DNA of 59,061 bases from Spirochaetia bacterium (lineage in GTDB: Bacteria > Spirochaetota > Leptospiria > Turneriellales > JAOUOS01), in assembly GCA_029880265.1 (NCBI GenBank), contig JAOUOT010000018.1, positions 1-59,061 of the forward strand, written 5' to 3'. How positions within the stretch are numbered: position 1 is the stretch's first letter; each line of letters begins with the position of its first letter. Below are positions 35,527 to 44,163 of the stretch, in pieces. A program made the position numbers and the translations under genes. A model generated the notes under the pieces. The model had not been told where the DNA came from and did no database searches. It saw only the letters and a list, made by a program, of their open reading frames with translations.

Positions 35527-35880
35527 TTACTTTTGAACAGGCTTGTTATTATCGTCGACTAATATTATGTTCGGTTGATGAGTTTTTAATTCTTCTTCTG
35601 AAAGCAACGCATAAGCTATGACAATAACTTTATCGCCCTTTTGACCTAACCTGGCTGCCGCCCCGTTTAGGCAAATTTCGCCCGACCCCGGCTTGCCTTT
35701 TATAATATATGTTTCAAATCTGGCGCCGTTGTTTATATTTACAACATGTACCTTTTCATATTCTCTAAGACCGGTTTTTTCAAGAAGTTCGTTATCTACG
35801 GTAAGACTTCCTTCGTAGTTCAAATCGGCGTCTGTTACTGTCGCTCTGTGAATTTTGGCCCTTAATACGGATATCATCAT
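35527..35880 (-). CDS. panD: Aspartate 1-decarboxylase
   Basis: It makes beta-alanine for pantothenate and coenzyme A. The 117-residue proenzyme carries the self-cleavage site G24-S25 in NYEGSLTV, which creates the pyruvoyl group, and the conserved Lys/His block AKIHRATVTDADL. Counting from the first of two Met codons places the site at residue 24-25, as in E. coli, supporting that start. No panB, panC or panM lies nearby. argJ follows on the same strand. Confidence 0.96.
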   Translation of the reverse strand: MMISVLRAKIHRATVTDADLNYEGSLTVDNELLEKTGLREYEKVHVVNINNGARFETYIIKGKPGSGEICLNGAAARLGQKGDKVIVIAYALLSEEELKTHQPNIILVDDNNKPVQK

Positions 35881-36114
35881 ACGTAAATCTCTCTCCCAAA
35901 AATCAAGAATTTGGCATTTTTCTTACTAAAGACACGTCGTCAATCTTATAAACTGATTTCGGTCCGCAAAATATTAATAACCCTTTTTGGTCGGTTATAA
36001 ACCATAAAAAAAAGATTTGCCAATTCGTCTTTCATCTTTTCATATAACATAATTCTATTTTGACGCGGTTTTAACCGAAGGCTGCTTGCCTGCGCGCCGC
36101 GTTTGCTAAATTAT

Positions 36115-36630
36115 ATGTTTTTAATAAATAAATATAGTCTAACGGCGGCATTACTGACTACTTTTTTTTCGTGTCGTTTTGTAAACGTAACCGAAATGTT
36201 TTCTAACCAAAAAACGGCTTTTCGATGCGGCAAATACCATTCGGTCATTTTTATAAATACGGTAGAAGAAGAAGTATATCCCGATTTAGGGATGATCTTA
36301 GAATATAAAAAAGAAATTAATTTATCAAAAGAAACAGAAAAATTATTAGAAGAAAAAGCCATAGACTGCTTTGGGCGCTGCGCCGCCGAAAAAGAACTTA
36401 TAAGACTTCGGCAGGAAGACTTAAAATCGAAAATGCTGCTAAATAAAGAAAAAAAGGGCCTTGAAATCTTATCGATAGAACTTAAAGAAATTAATCAAAT
36501 GAAAAAACGGTGGCTAAAAAAACATAAAACAAGATACGACGAAGGCGTAAAACTTCTGTCTCCCGAAGAGTTTGAAAAATGGCTTCTTTACGAGAAAACG
36601 GCAAGGGGCTTTCCTCTTGAAGTTTATTAA
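36115..36630 (+). CDS. Putative lipoprotein of unknown function
   Basis: I do not recognise this protein. The ATG at 36115 gives 171 residues; a TTG at 36103 would add four. An N-terminal hydrophobic segment ends TTFFSC, which could be a relaxed lipobox. The rest is charged and helical with repeated E/K heptads (KSKMLLNKEKKGLEILSIE) and a C-terminal SPEEFEKWLL motif. No clear ribosome binding site is seen. It lies 12 bp before the pseudo-PP2C gene, so it may be a partner of that pair. Confidence 0.55.
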   Translation: MFLINKYSLTAALLTTFFSCRFVNVTEMFSNQKTAFRCGKYHSVIFINTVEEEVYPDLGMILEYKKEINLSKETEKLLEEKAIDCFGRCAAEKELIRLRQEDLKSKMLLNKEKKGLEILSIELKEINQMKKRWLKKHKTRYDEGVKLLSPEEFEKWLLYEKTARGFPLEVY

Positions 36631-36642
36631 GAATTTATTACA

Positions 36643-37908
36643 ATGATTAAAATAAAATTTTCTAAATATTTAATAAGCGGCATTTTCATTTCCTTTATGT
36701 ATAACGTTTTATGGCTTGGGATTTTTATCTATTTCGCCGATTTGTACGCCGAAAATATCATAATTTTTGTAATAATATTTTTGCTCGTATATTTATTGTT
36801 CGCTAATCCTTTAAAAGACTTGCTGTATCTTTATTATATGAATCGCTATGCCTTTTCGTCAAAGTGGAAAGTCGCCAAAATTGAAAAAAATCTGTCTAAT
36901 ATCTATTCTATTGACGATTTGCTTCAATTCTTATCAAGTCTCTTAAAACTATGGAACCTTAATAATCTCATTCTTATTTTAGAAGAGCCTTTTTTACATA
37001 AATTTTCATTTATCAGAAACAAGAAATATAAGCGGCAAAAACTCAATAAACGTACGCCGTCTTCTTTTATTGACCGGTTTTTAGACAACCCCTGGGCCGA
37101 AAACATTTCAAATCTTCGCGAAGAAGAAAAAAAAGTCTTAAAAAACTATAAATCGAAATGCGCCGTTCCCATTTTATATAGAGATCTGTTTTTAGGTTGC
37201 ATTTTTTTTGAAGAAGAACTAGAGCCGGCCCAGCTTGATACGGCGGCTCAAATCAGCCAAAAATCGGGAATTATCATTCAAAATGAAATCTTAAAAAACA
37301 GACTTTCTCCCGCTGTGCATCTTCAAAAAGAATTTGATTTAGCGAGAAAAATAGAAGAGTATTTATCAGAATTTGACGAGCTGAATTTTGACGAATTCAA
37401 GATTCAAAAAGAGCATTTAGGCTGGCGCGAGAAAACTTTTCCGGCGATTTTTGAAACGACATTTCTGCCCTATAAAACAACTAAACGTAATGAAGAAGAA
37501 GAGGATGTCGTTATTTTTTTATTGTGCAAATTATCTGATAACTTACAAAGGGCCAAGGCGATACAGCTTTTTTCGGCGCAGGGATGTTTTCTTGGCATAG
37601 GAGAAAAATCAGGCAATTTAAAAATCGCCGCTCATCGTTTGCATAAAGCTCTTCGAAATCAAACTTTTGAGAATATTTTATTAGACGGCTATTTAGCGAA
37701 ATTTTCAAATAAAAAGACTGTCGAAATACTGCCTTTTGGGAAATCTTTAAAAATAGAAGTTGACCAAAAAATTCAAAACATTGAAAACTCCGCTCCCTTA
37801 GGCAGCAGCGAGTCAAAATATGGCGCATTCGTAAATAAGATAAAGTATGACGAAAAAATAACTTTATACATTCGAGACTATCCTCTTGTAAGCGTAAAAA
37901 GAATATGA
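36643..37908 (+). CDS. Membrane GAF-like protein with degenerate PP2C domain (pseudophosphatase)
   Basis: This 421-residue protein has two membrane helices (10-55), a GAF-like region (about 85-215) and a C-terminal 200 residues that follow the active PP2C protein encoded next, segment by segment. EFDLARKIEEYLSE matches ELAFRIQEKL; DVVIFLLCKLSDNLQRA (288-304) matches the FLFLGDVSGHG region; ITLYIRDYP (406-414) matches ILLYSDGAF. All metal-binding aspartate motifs are lost, so it should be inactive. The membrane-proximal segments (FANPLKDLLYLYYMNRY versus IDPIKTLFYIFYNRH) are also paralogous. It overlaps the active gene by 4 bp. A regulatory or decoy role is inferred. Confidence 0.72.
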   Translation: MIKIKFSKYLISGIFISFMYNVLWLGIFIYFADLYAENIIIFVIIFLLVYLLFANPLKDLLYLYYMNRYAFSSKWKVAKIEKNLSNIYSIDDLLQFLSSLLKLWNLNNLILILEEPFLHKFSFIRNKKYKRQKLNKRTPSSFIDRFLDNPWAENISNLREEEKKVLKNYKSKCAVPILYRDLFLGCIFFEEELEPAQLDTAAQISQKSGIIIQNEILKNRLSPAVHLQKEFDLARKIEEYLSEFDELNFDEFKIQKEHLGWREKTFPAIFETTFLPYKTTKRNEEEEDVVIFLLCKLSDNLQRAKAIQLFSAQGCFLGIGEKSGNLKIAAHRLHKALRNQTFENILLDGYLAKFSNKKTVEILPFGKSLKIEVDQKIQNIENSAPLGSSESKYGAFVNKIKYDEKITLYIRDYPLVSVKRI

Positions 37909-40208
37909 GCAATATAGAAATTCGAAAATACATAAAAATAATTCTGCCGCTTGCGGCGTTTTTTGCTCTATTTCATGGAATTTCACGCGATTTCTCTCTA
38001 TATATAAGTAAACATAATACAGAATATTTTAGCACCCCAAACGGTCTTCTTATCGTTCCTGTTTCTTTGCAGGAACCTCACGATAAAAAATATTTTACGG
38101 AACATGTCAAAGAGCCCCAAAAATATTTTTATTGGGAATCGTGGATGTACGCCGCAACCCCTTTTTTCGCGGCCATTTTGCTTTTTTTTATGACGGGAGC
38201 TTTTATTTATTTTTTTGCGAGAATGCGAAGACTTGAAAAATCTTTTCTAATTTTAATTTATTATCTTTCAATATTGTACCTTTTGTTTCTTGATTATATT
38301 ACGGGCGCAAAACATGAAACTCTATTTTATGTTCTTTTATCGGGAATGAGCGTTCCTTTTGTTTATTTTTTTCGCGCCATCTACGGATACGCGACGCGGG
38401 GCGCTTTTTACTATGTTACGCTGCCTTTGATTATTTTTCTGCCTGTTCTTTTTGAGCCTCAAGATAAAACCGATGAAATTAATATGTTTCAAGCCATCGG
38501 CTTAACATATCTTATTACTACCTTATATTGCGCCTATTTATTCTTCAGAGACATTGAAAACCCCGGCAATCAATCGTATATCAAACCCGATTGGGCCAAG
38601 AATTTATTTGCGGGCATAGCTCTTTCTCTGCCGGCTTTATTTACATTTTATTTTTTAATCATGCCCGCCTTAAAAACAAAGGCCCATGTCGGCATGAATA
38701 CTTTATTCTTTCTTCCTTCGCTTATACCCACCAGTTTTTTTCTTTTAAGTCTTCGGTTTAGATTTGTTTATTTTGAGACGGCTTTTTACAGCTGGTTTTT
38801 AAGAATATTTTACTTCTTGTTTTTTTCATTTTTATACTGGTTTTCTATAGGCTTTCATTTGGGCGATACAATTCTTTTTGAAGAGAAACGCCTGCTTCAC
38901 ATTTTAACGGCGGTTATATTTTTACTGATTATAGACCCTATAAAAACATTATTTTATATTTTCTATAATCGTCACTTTATTTTACATAGACAAGAATTGA
39001 CCAAATTTGCCGCTAAAATATCCGATTACGCCGTTAATCCGAATCAAATTGAATCTTTTTTAGAAAAATACACTTCAACTCTTCGAGAGAGCTTAGATAT
39101 TGAAAAAGTTCGCTTTGTGATGAGCGAAAACCTGTTTGAAAACAGGGGCAGACCAGAAGACACCATAATATTCATAAAAGACCTTGACCCTATCTGGAGC
39201 TATTTAAAACTATGGCGAAAGGCGAGAACATATCCGGTGTTTACCACAAGAGCCTTCGGCCCTATTCGCGATCTTCTTCAGGAAAACGGCGCCTTCTTGT
39301 TTATGCCTTTTAGAAATTTTAAAGCCGGAATCTTACTGAACGCAAAAACTTCGGGCAAATCGTTTTACTCAGAAGATATTCATTTTTTAAAGCGCATCTT
39401 AAAACTCACCGAGCCGCTTCTTGAAAACTATCAGTTTTTAATCGCTAACGCAAAGCTCAAAAGACAAGAAAAAGAGCTTGAACTTGCTTTTAGAATTCAA
39501 GAAAAACTGATACCGTCGGCTCACCGCGACAATAATCTGGTTTTTCAATCATATTTCAGGGGCTCTAGAAAAGTTACGGGAGATTATGTAGATTTTATGC
39601 ATCTCGGCAAAAACCGATATTTTCTCTTTTTAGGCGACGTTAGCGGCCATGGGTTAGGCAGCGCGTACATTACCGCCATTGTGCGCTCTATTATCAGAAG
39701 CTCTATAACCGAATTAAAATCGGAACTTGTTGACATATTCAACAGCTTAAATAATTTTCTAATTCATAAATATAAAGGAAACAATATTTTAACCCTGACC
39801 GGCATAGAAATCGAAATAAAAAAGACGCAAAATAAAAATAATTACTTGTTGAAATATATTAATGCCGGCTGCCACGCTCCGTTAATTTACGCGAAAACGA
39901 ATAAAACATATTCCAGATTTAAAAATATTCAAAGAGTGCTAGGGGCGGCTAAAACCAATTATATTTCAGAATCTCTTACGTTAAAAAACCCCGCTAAAAT
40001 TCTTTTATATTCAGACGGAGCGTTTGAAATTTTCAACAGTCAAAACAAAATGGCGGGCGAAAAGCAGTTAATTAAATGGATTAAAAAAAGCATTTTACTT
40101 ACGCCTGAAGACCAGATTGAATACCTGACAAAAAAGATATTTTCATACGGCGAAGATAACAGACACGACTATGACGATATATCGTTTGCCGTTTTAGACC
40201 TAATTTGA
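37905..40208 (+). CDS. Membrane SpoIIE/RsbU-type PP2C phosphatase with GAF-like domain
   Basis: The 767-residue protein has a periplasmic loop (about 28-85) and several membrane helices to about 355, a GAF-like domain (about 370-510), a coiled linker and a PP2C domain with TGDYVDF (558-564), GDVSGHG (577-583) and LLYSDGAFE, so the metal-binding aspartates are intact. It should dephosphorylate a STAS antagonist; none is encoded beside it, but two STAS-like proteins lie 10 kb away. Its start overlaps the pseudophosphatase gene by 4 bp. Its 3' end overlaps the convergent SurA-like gene by 9 bp. Confidence 0.9.
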   Translation: MSNIEIRKYIKIILPLAAFFALFHGISRDFSLYISKHNTEYFSTPNGLLIVPVSLQEPHDKKYFTEHVKEPQKYFYWESWMYAATPFFAAILLFFMTGAFIYFFARMRRLEKSFLILIYYLSILYLLFLDYITGAKHETLFYVLLSGMSVPFVYFFRAIYGYATRGAFYYVTLPLIIFLPVLFEPQDKTDEINMFQAIGLTYLITTLYCAYLFFRDIENPGNQSYIKPDWAKNLFAGIALSLPALFTFYFLIMPALKTKAHVGMNTLFFLPSLIPTSFFLLSLRFRFVYFETAFYSWFLRIFYFLFFSFLYWFSIGFHLGDTILFEEKRLLHILTAVIFLLIIDPIKTLFYIFYNRHFILHRQELTKFAAKISDYAVNPNQIESFLEKYTSTLRESLDIEKVRFVMSENLFENRGRPEDTIIFIKDLDPIWSYLKLWRKARTYPVFTTRAFGPIRDLLQENGAFLFMPFRNFKAGILLNAKTSGKSFYSEDIHFLKRILKLTEPLLENYQFLIANAKLKRQEKELELAFRIQEKLIPSAHRDNNLVFQSYFRGSRKVTGDYVDFMHLGKNRYFLFLGDVSGHGLGSAYITAIVRSIIRSSITELKSELVDIFNSLNNFLIHKYKGNNILTLTGIEIEIKKTQNKNNYLLKYINAGCHAPLIYAKTNKTYSRFKNIQRVLGAAKTNYISESLTLKNPAKILLYSDGAFEIFNSQNKMAGEKQLIKWIKKSILLTPEDQIEYLTKKIFSYGEDNRHDYDDISFAVLDLI

Positions 40209-41456
40209 AGCGTCTTTAAACTCGGCGGCGGGAAAGTATCGTATCTCGGTATTTTGCCGCTCAATTTTTATCATAGCGTTAATAAGCCGGTTTTCTTTTT
40301 CTCTTTTAATCTCGCTTTCTGCTTTTTCAAAGTTCGCTTTATTTTCAAGAAAATACTCTTCAATATCTTTCTTTTCTTGAATCATTTCATGCGTCGGCTT
40401 TAATGCAGGCGCTTTTCTGTCTGTGATAACGACAAAATACTGAGAGCCGCCTTTCTCCCACGGGCCTAAAACTTTGCCAAGCTCGGCCGTAAATAAAGCG
40501 TTTTGTAATTCGTCTGAATCTTGCAGCGGATCTAAGTTTGCGGCGTCTTTGGGCTTGGCTGCGTTTAATTTTTGAAGAAGAGAAACGTCTTTGATTTCCA
40601 GCGTCTTTACAAGGTTCGTTCTGGCGATATTTTCAATGGTCTCGTTTTCTGAGAACTGCTTGAGAGATTCTTTCCAGCTTTTTTCTGCTTCGGGTTTTCT
40701 TTCGTTAATAATGGTATTTATGATACCCTCTCTTTTTATTTTTGTCAGCTCGGCCTTAGGATCTTTAGCAAGATAATCTGTTTTAAATTTAGTTTTAATA
40801 TCAGATTCAGATACCTCTATTTTTGACTTTATAATCTCATTTTGTTTTTGAGCGTCTATAACCACGATTTTATATGATATCTTTGTTTGATTTAATCTTT
40901 CTCTATCATAGGCTTCAAGAGCGGCCCGCGAAGACATTTCAGTCAAAAGAAGCGTCTGCCCGGCTTCAAAAGCCAGACTTTTTAAAGCTAAACCCTTTAA
41001 CTGCGAAAAGGAAAGTCTTCCCGTTTTTATAAATTCTTTTTCAAATTTTTCATAATTAAATTCGCCCGCGGTAACATATTCTTTAAATTCTTTTTTTAAG
41101 AACTCGTCAATAACAGAGCCCTGATAATCGCCTATGGGAAAAAACCCTTCTTTTTCATAAAGATTTTCTAACACCGACTGGTTAATCAAACGCTCAAGAG
41201 CCGTCGTTTTTAACTGCTTTTGAAACTCAGGGGGAATGCTCTGCCCTTGAAAAGAACCGCTGAAATTTCTGTCTACATAATTAGCGATATCTTTTCTTGT
41301 TATCATTTCATCGCCTACTTTGGCTACGAAAAATTGATTAACAGAGTCGGCCTGCCCCATAAAGTCGGGCATTCCAAAGGACCATATAATAATAATAACC
41401 AGCGCCGTCATAAACGTGTAAGAAACGGCTTTCATCATTTTTTGAGTAAATTTCAT
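40200..41456 (-). CDS. SurA/PpiD-like periplasmic chaperone, membrane-anchored
   Basis: The protein has 418 residues with one N-terminal membrane helix (about 12-28) and a periplasmic SurA_N-like domain: VGDEMITRKDIANYVDR, then LKTTALERLINQSVLENLYE and FLKKEFKEYV. The later region (LGKVLGPWEKGGSQYFVVIT) keeps part of the parvulin pattern but no clear complete catalytic domain, so isomerase activity is doubtful. The layout is nearest PpiD. It probably assists folding of exported proteins. It is 42 bp downstream of the Crp/Fnr-type regulator gene on the same strand. Confidence 0.8.
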   Translation of the reverse strand: MKFTQKMMKAVSYTFMTALVIIIIWSFGMPDFMGQADSVNQFFVAKVGDEMITRKDIANYVDRNFSGSFQGQSIPPEFQKQLKTTALERLINQSVLENLYEKEGFFPIGDYQGSVIDEFLKKEFKEYVTAGEFNYEKFEKEFIKTGRLSFSQLKGLALKSLAFEAGQTLLLTEMSSRAALEAYDRERLNQTKISYKIVVIDAQKQNEIIKSKIEVSESDIKTKFKTDYLAKDPKAELTKIKREGIINTIINERKPEAEKSWKESLKQFSENETIENIARTNLVKTLEIKDVSLLQKLNAAKPKDAANLDPLQDSDELQNALFTAELGKVLGPWEKGGSQYFVVITDRKAPALKPTHEMIQEKKDIEEYFLENKANFEKAESEIKREKENRLINAMIKIERQNTEIRYFPAAEFKDASN

Positions 41457-41498
41457 AACGCCAGAAAATAATAAAAAGATAGGGCTTCAATTTTTTTT

Positions 41499-42143
41499 TC
41501 AATCGGTACTTTTCAGGCCTTTCGGTTTTAACGAAAACAGGGTATTCCGTCGAAAAATTCTCTTATTTGCCTCTAAACGAGCCAATTCGCGGCTAAAACC
41601 TTCGGGGGTAACTCCTAAAAGGGCGGCAAGCTGCTTTAGGCCCACGGGCGGCTCAATCCATTTTCTCTCGGCGCCCAGTTCTTTAAAAACATTTATAATT
41701 CTATCGGCAAGGCTTTGAGACGTAATGGATGTTGTTTTTTTTTGATAGTATCCGACTTTTTCCATGATTAATCCGCCGAATTTATACATAAATTCGGGAT
41801 GTTTTTGCATGATTGCTTTGAATTTTTTACATGGGTAAAAATAGACCTGACTGACCGAAAGGCTTTCTGCAGAAGCCGGATATGTCGTATTTTCGCAAAA
41901 AACCGGCACGGCTGCGAAAACTTCTCCCGGTAAAAATAATGCGTGTACAGATTCTTTGCCGTTTTCTAAAGAGTTGAAAACTTTTACGGCGCCCTGCTGT
42001 AGAATATAAAAACCCTTATATTCTTCTCCCTCATAAAAAAGGAATTCTCCTTTTTTATAATTCTTCAACTCTTCTATAGAATGAATTTCTAAACGCATCT
42101 CTTCAGGAACAATCTCCCAAAAGTCTTTAGATTGACTTTGCAT
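41499..42143 (-). CDS. Crp/Fnr-family transcription regulator
   Basis: The protein has 214 residues: a cNMP-binding-type beta roll (about 10-130), a dimer helix, and a C-terminal helix-turn-helix (168-190, GLKQLAALLGVTPEGFSREL). The recognition helix carries E181, S184 and R185 in the E--SR arrangement that FNR uses to read TTGAT half-sites. The N-terminal FNR cysteine cluster is missing (only C83 and C105), so it is not an FNR-type oxygen sensor. It is divergent from etfB; an FNR-geometry dyad lies between them. The effector is unknown. Confidence 0.9.
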   Translation of the reverse strand: MQSQSKDFWEIVPEEMRLEIHSIEELKNYKKGEFLFYEGEEYKGFYILQQGAVKVFNSLENGKESVHALFLPGEVFAAVPVFCENTTYPASAESLSVSQVYFYPCKKFKAIMQKHPEFMYKFGGLIMEKVGYYQKKTTSITSQSLADRIINVFKELGAERKWIEPPVGLKQLAALLGVTPEGFSRELARLEANKRIFRRNTLFSLKPKGLKSTD

Positions 42144-42357
42144 GAATACTCTCTTTAATAAAAATATATTATTATTTGCCGCTTTTATTTTTTGCGGCTA
42201 TTTAAGCCAGGTTTTTTTTATTTATAGTTATAAAAATTAAAAACGAAATGTATTTACAACTATTTTTTGAGACAATTTAATTTACAAGACGGGCCGCGAA
42301 TTATATTCTATTGTTATTTTTTTAATTGTCTCTGTTAAAAAAAATATTTATATTGAC

Positions 42358-42371
42358 TTAACAAGAGTTAA
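42358..42371. promoter_or_regulatory. FNR-geometry dyad TTAAC-N4-GTTAA upstream of etfB
   Basis: Perfect 5-base half-sites, TTAAC and GTTAA, are separated by AAGA, the same spacing as an FNR box. The dyad abuts a TTGACT (42353-42358) that could be a -35 box for etfB, although no -10 fits it well. The Crp/Fnr-family gene is encoded divergently 215 bp away. Binding is inferred from geometry only. Confidence 0.45.
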
Positions 42372-42440
42372 AACAAATAAGTTGTATATTAAAAAAATTC
42401 GTAATCAGATAAAAATAAAAAAGATAAAAAAGGAGAGCGT

Positions 42441-43205
42441 ATGAATATTCTGGTTTTAATAAAACAGGTTCCCGATACCGAGGCGAATATTTCAGTATCG
42501 GGGGGTAAAGTAAACGAGTCGGGCATTAAATGGATTATCTCGCCATATGACGAAATTGGTCTTGAAGAAGCCCTAAGATGCCGCGAACAAAAAGGCGGTA
42601 CCGTAACCGTTTTAACCGTAGGCGGCGAACAGGCGATATCGGTTTTAAGAACGGCATACGCGATGGGGGCAGATAACGCCATTCATATAAAAAATGAAAA
42701 TTACAATATGTTAGATTCGGCGGTCATTGCCGAAGCGATTACATCGGCGATTTCAAACGAAAAGTATGATATTATTTTTGCGGGCAGGCAGGGCAGCGAC
42801 TCTGACAACGGACAGGCGCCTCTTATTATAGCCGAAAAGATGAATATAGCCGCGGTCAGCTACGCCAAAAAAGTAGAATTGGGCGACGACAAAATAACAA
42901 TAACAGCCGAAGCCGAGGGCGGCCAGGGAATCTACGAGAGCGCTTACCCCGTAATCATTACGGCCAACGCGGGCTTAAACGAACCAAGGTACCCCTCTTT
43001 GAAAGGCATTATGGCCTCAAAGAAAAAGCCCATTGATACAAAAACCTTTGAAGATTTGGGCATAAAGGCCGAATCTAAAATCGAGGTACTTGGCTTTTCG
43101 CCGCCGCCTGAAAGACCGGCGGGTAAAATTATTGAAGGCGAAGACGCGGCGGCAAAAGCAAAAGAATTAGCGCGTCTTCTGCATGAAGAAGTAAAGGTAA
43201 TATAA
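42441..43205 (+). CDS. etfB: Electron transfer flavoprotein beta subunit
   Basis: EtfAB carries electrons from acyl-CoA and related dehydrogenases toward the quinone pool. The 254-residue beta subunit shows MNILVLIKQVPDTEANI, the AMP-binding segment and the signature AGRQGSDSDNGQAPLIIAEK; GQAPLIIAEKM is the recognition-loop region. AGGAG precedes the ATG. It is the first gene of etfB-etfA-thiolase with gaps of 11 and 2 bp. No ETF-quinone oxidoreductase or acyl-CoA dehydrogenase is in the window. Confidence 0.95.
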   Translation: MNILVLIKQVPDTEANISVSGGKVNESGIKWIISPYDEIGLEEALRCREQKGGTVTVLTVGGEQAISVLRTAYAMGADNAIHIKNENYNMLDSAVIAEAITSAISNEKYDIIFAGRQGSDSDNGQAPLIIAEKMNIAAVSYAKKVELGDDKITITAEAEGGQGIYESAYPVIITANAGLNEPRYPSLKGIMASKKKPIDTKTFEDLGIKAESKIEVLGFSPPPERPAGKIIEGEDAAAKAKELARLLHEEVKVI

Positions 43206-43216
43206 GGGGTTATAAA

Positions 43217-44161
43217 ATGGCAAATATACTGGCAATTGGCGAAATATCGGGCGGGGCCTTAAAAAAAGCCTCAAAAGAAGTAGTAAGCGTAGGCAAAAAA
43301 TTCGGCGATGTTAGCGCTGTTTTAATAGGCGAAAACGCTTCGTCTTTGGCAAAAGAGCTTATCGCTTTTGGCGCAGATACAATTTATACGGCCGACATTA
43401 AAGAATACGCGGGGGATGTATACGCGAAAGCAATAGCTGAACTTGTAAAATCAAAATCTATTGATATTATATTTATTCCCCACAGCCAGACAGGCAGAGA
43501 AATTTCGGCAAGATTAGGGGCCGTTCTCAATGCTGGGGTCATAAGCGACGCTGTCGAATTAAAAGATGAAGGCGATTCGATTATAGTCAAAAAACCCGTT
43601 TACTCGGGTAAATGCTTTGTCGAAATGAAAGCAAAAAGCAATCCACAGATAATAACCATCAGACCAAATTCGCAGGGTATCGTTGAAAACGCCGGGGCGG
43701 GCAATATTGAGAATATTTCAGTCGATATGTCTTCGGCAAAAGTTAAAATGCTATCATTTGAAGCCGCCTCTAGCGAAAGAATACCTTTATCTGAAGCCGA
43801 TATCGTTATATCTGGCGGCAGAGGGATGAAAAGCGGCGAAAACTTCAAACTTCTTGAAGAATTTGCCGATCAGGTAAAAGCGGGCATTGGGGCGTCAAGA
43901 GCCGCCGTCGATTCTGACTGGGTTGAGCACAATCTTCAGGTAGGGCAGACTGGACAGACCGTTTCTCCGAATGTTTATATTGCGGTAGGCATCTCAGGGG
44001 CCATTCAGCATTTGGCCGGTATGGGTTCTTCTAAATATATTGTAGCGATAAATAAAGACCCTGACGCGCCAATTTTCAAGGTCGCTACTTACGGCATTGT
44101 CGACGATTTGTTTAACGTGATGCCCGCTTTTAACGAAGAAATAAAAAAAATAAGAGGTTAA
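43217..44161 (+). CDS. etfA: Electron transfer flavoprotein alpha subunit
   Basis: This 314-residue FAD-binding subunit has an N-terminal domain paired with EtfB and a C-terminal FAD domain with the block SGGRGMKSGENFKLLEEFAD, then VGQTGQTVSPNVYIAVGISG and a final INKDPDAPIFKVATYGIVDD. All canonical FAD contacts are visible. It is not fused to ferredoxin or extra domains, so it is the ordinary (non-bifurcating or undetermined) type. It follows etfB by 11 bp and precedes the thiolase by 2 bp. Confidence 0.96.
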   Translation: MANILAIGEISGGALKKASKEVVSVGKKFGDVSAVLIGENASSLAKELIAFGADTIYTADIKEYAGDVYAKAIAELVKSKSIDIIFIPHSQTGREISARLGAVLNAGVISDAVELKDEGDSIIVKKPVYSGKCFVEMKAKSNPQIITIRPNSQGIVENAGAGNIENISVDMSSAKVKMLSFEAASSERIPLSEADIVISGGRGMKSGENFKLLEEFADQVKAGIGASRAAVDSDWVEHNLQVGQTGQTVSPNVYIAVGISGAIQHLAGMGSSKYIVAINKDPDAPIFKVATYGIVDDLFNVMPAFNEEIKKIRG

Positions 44162-44163
44162 AT

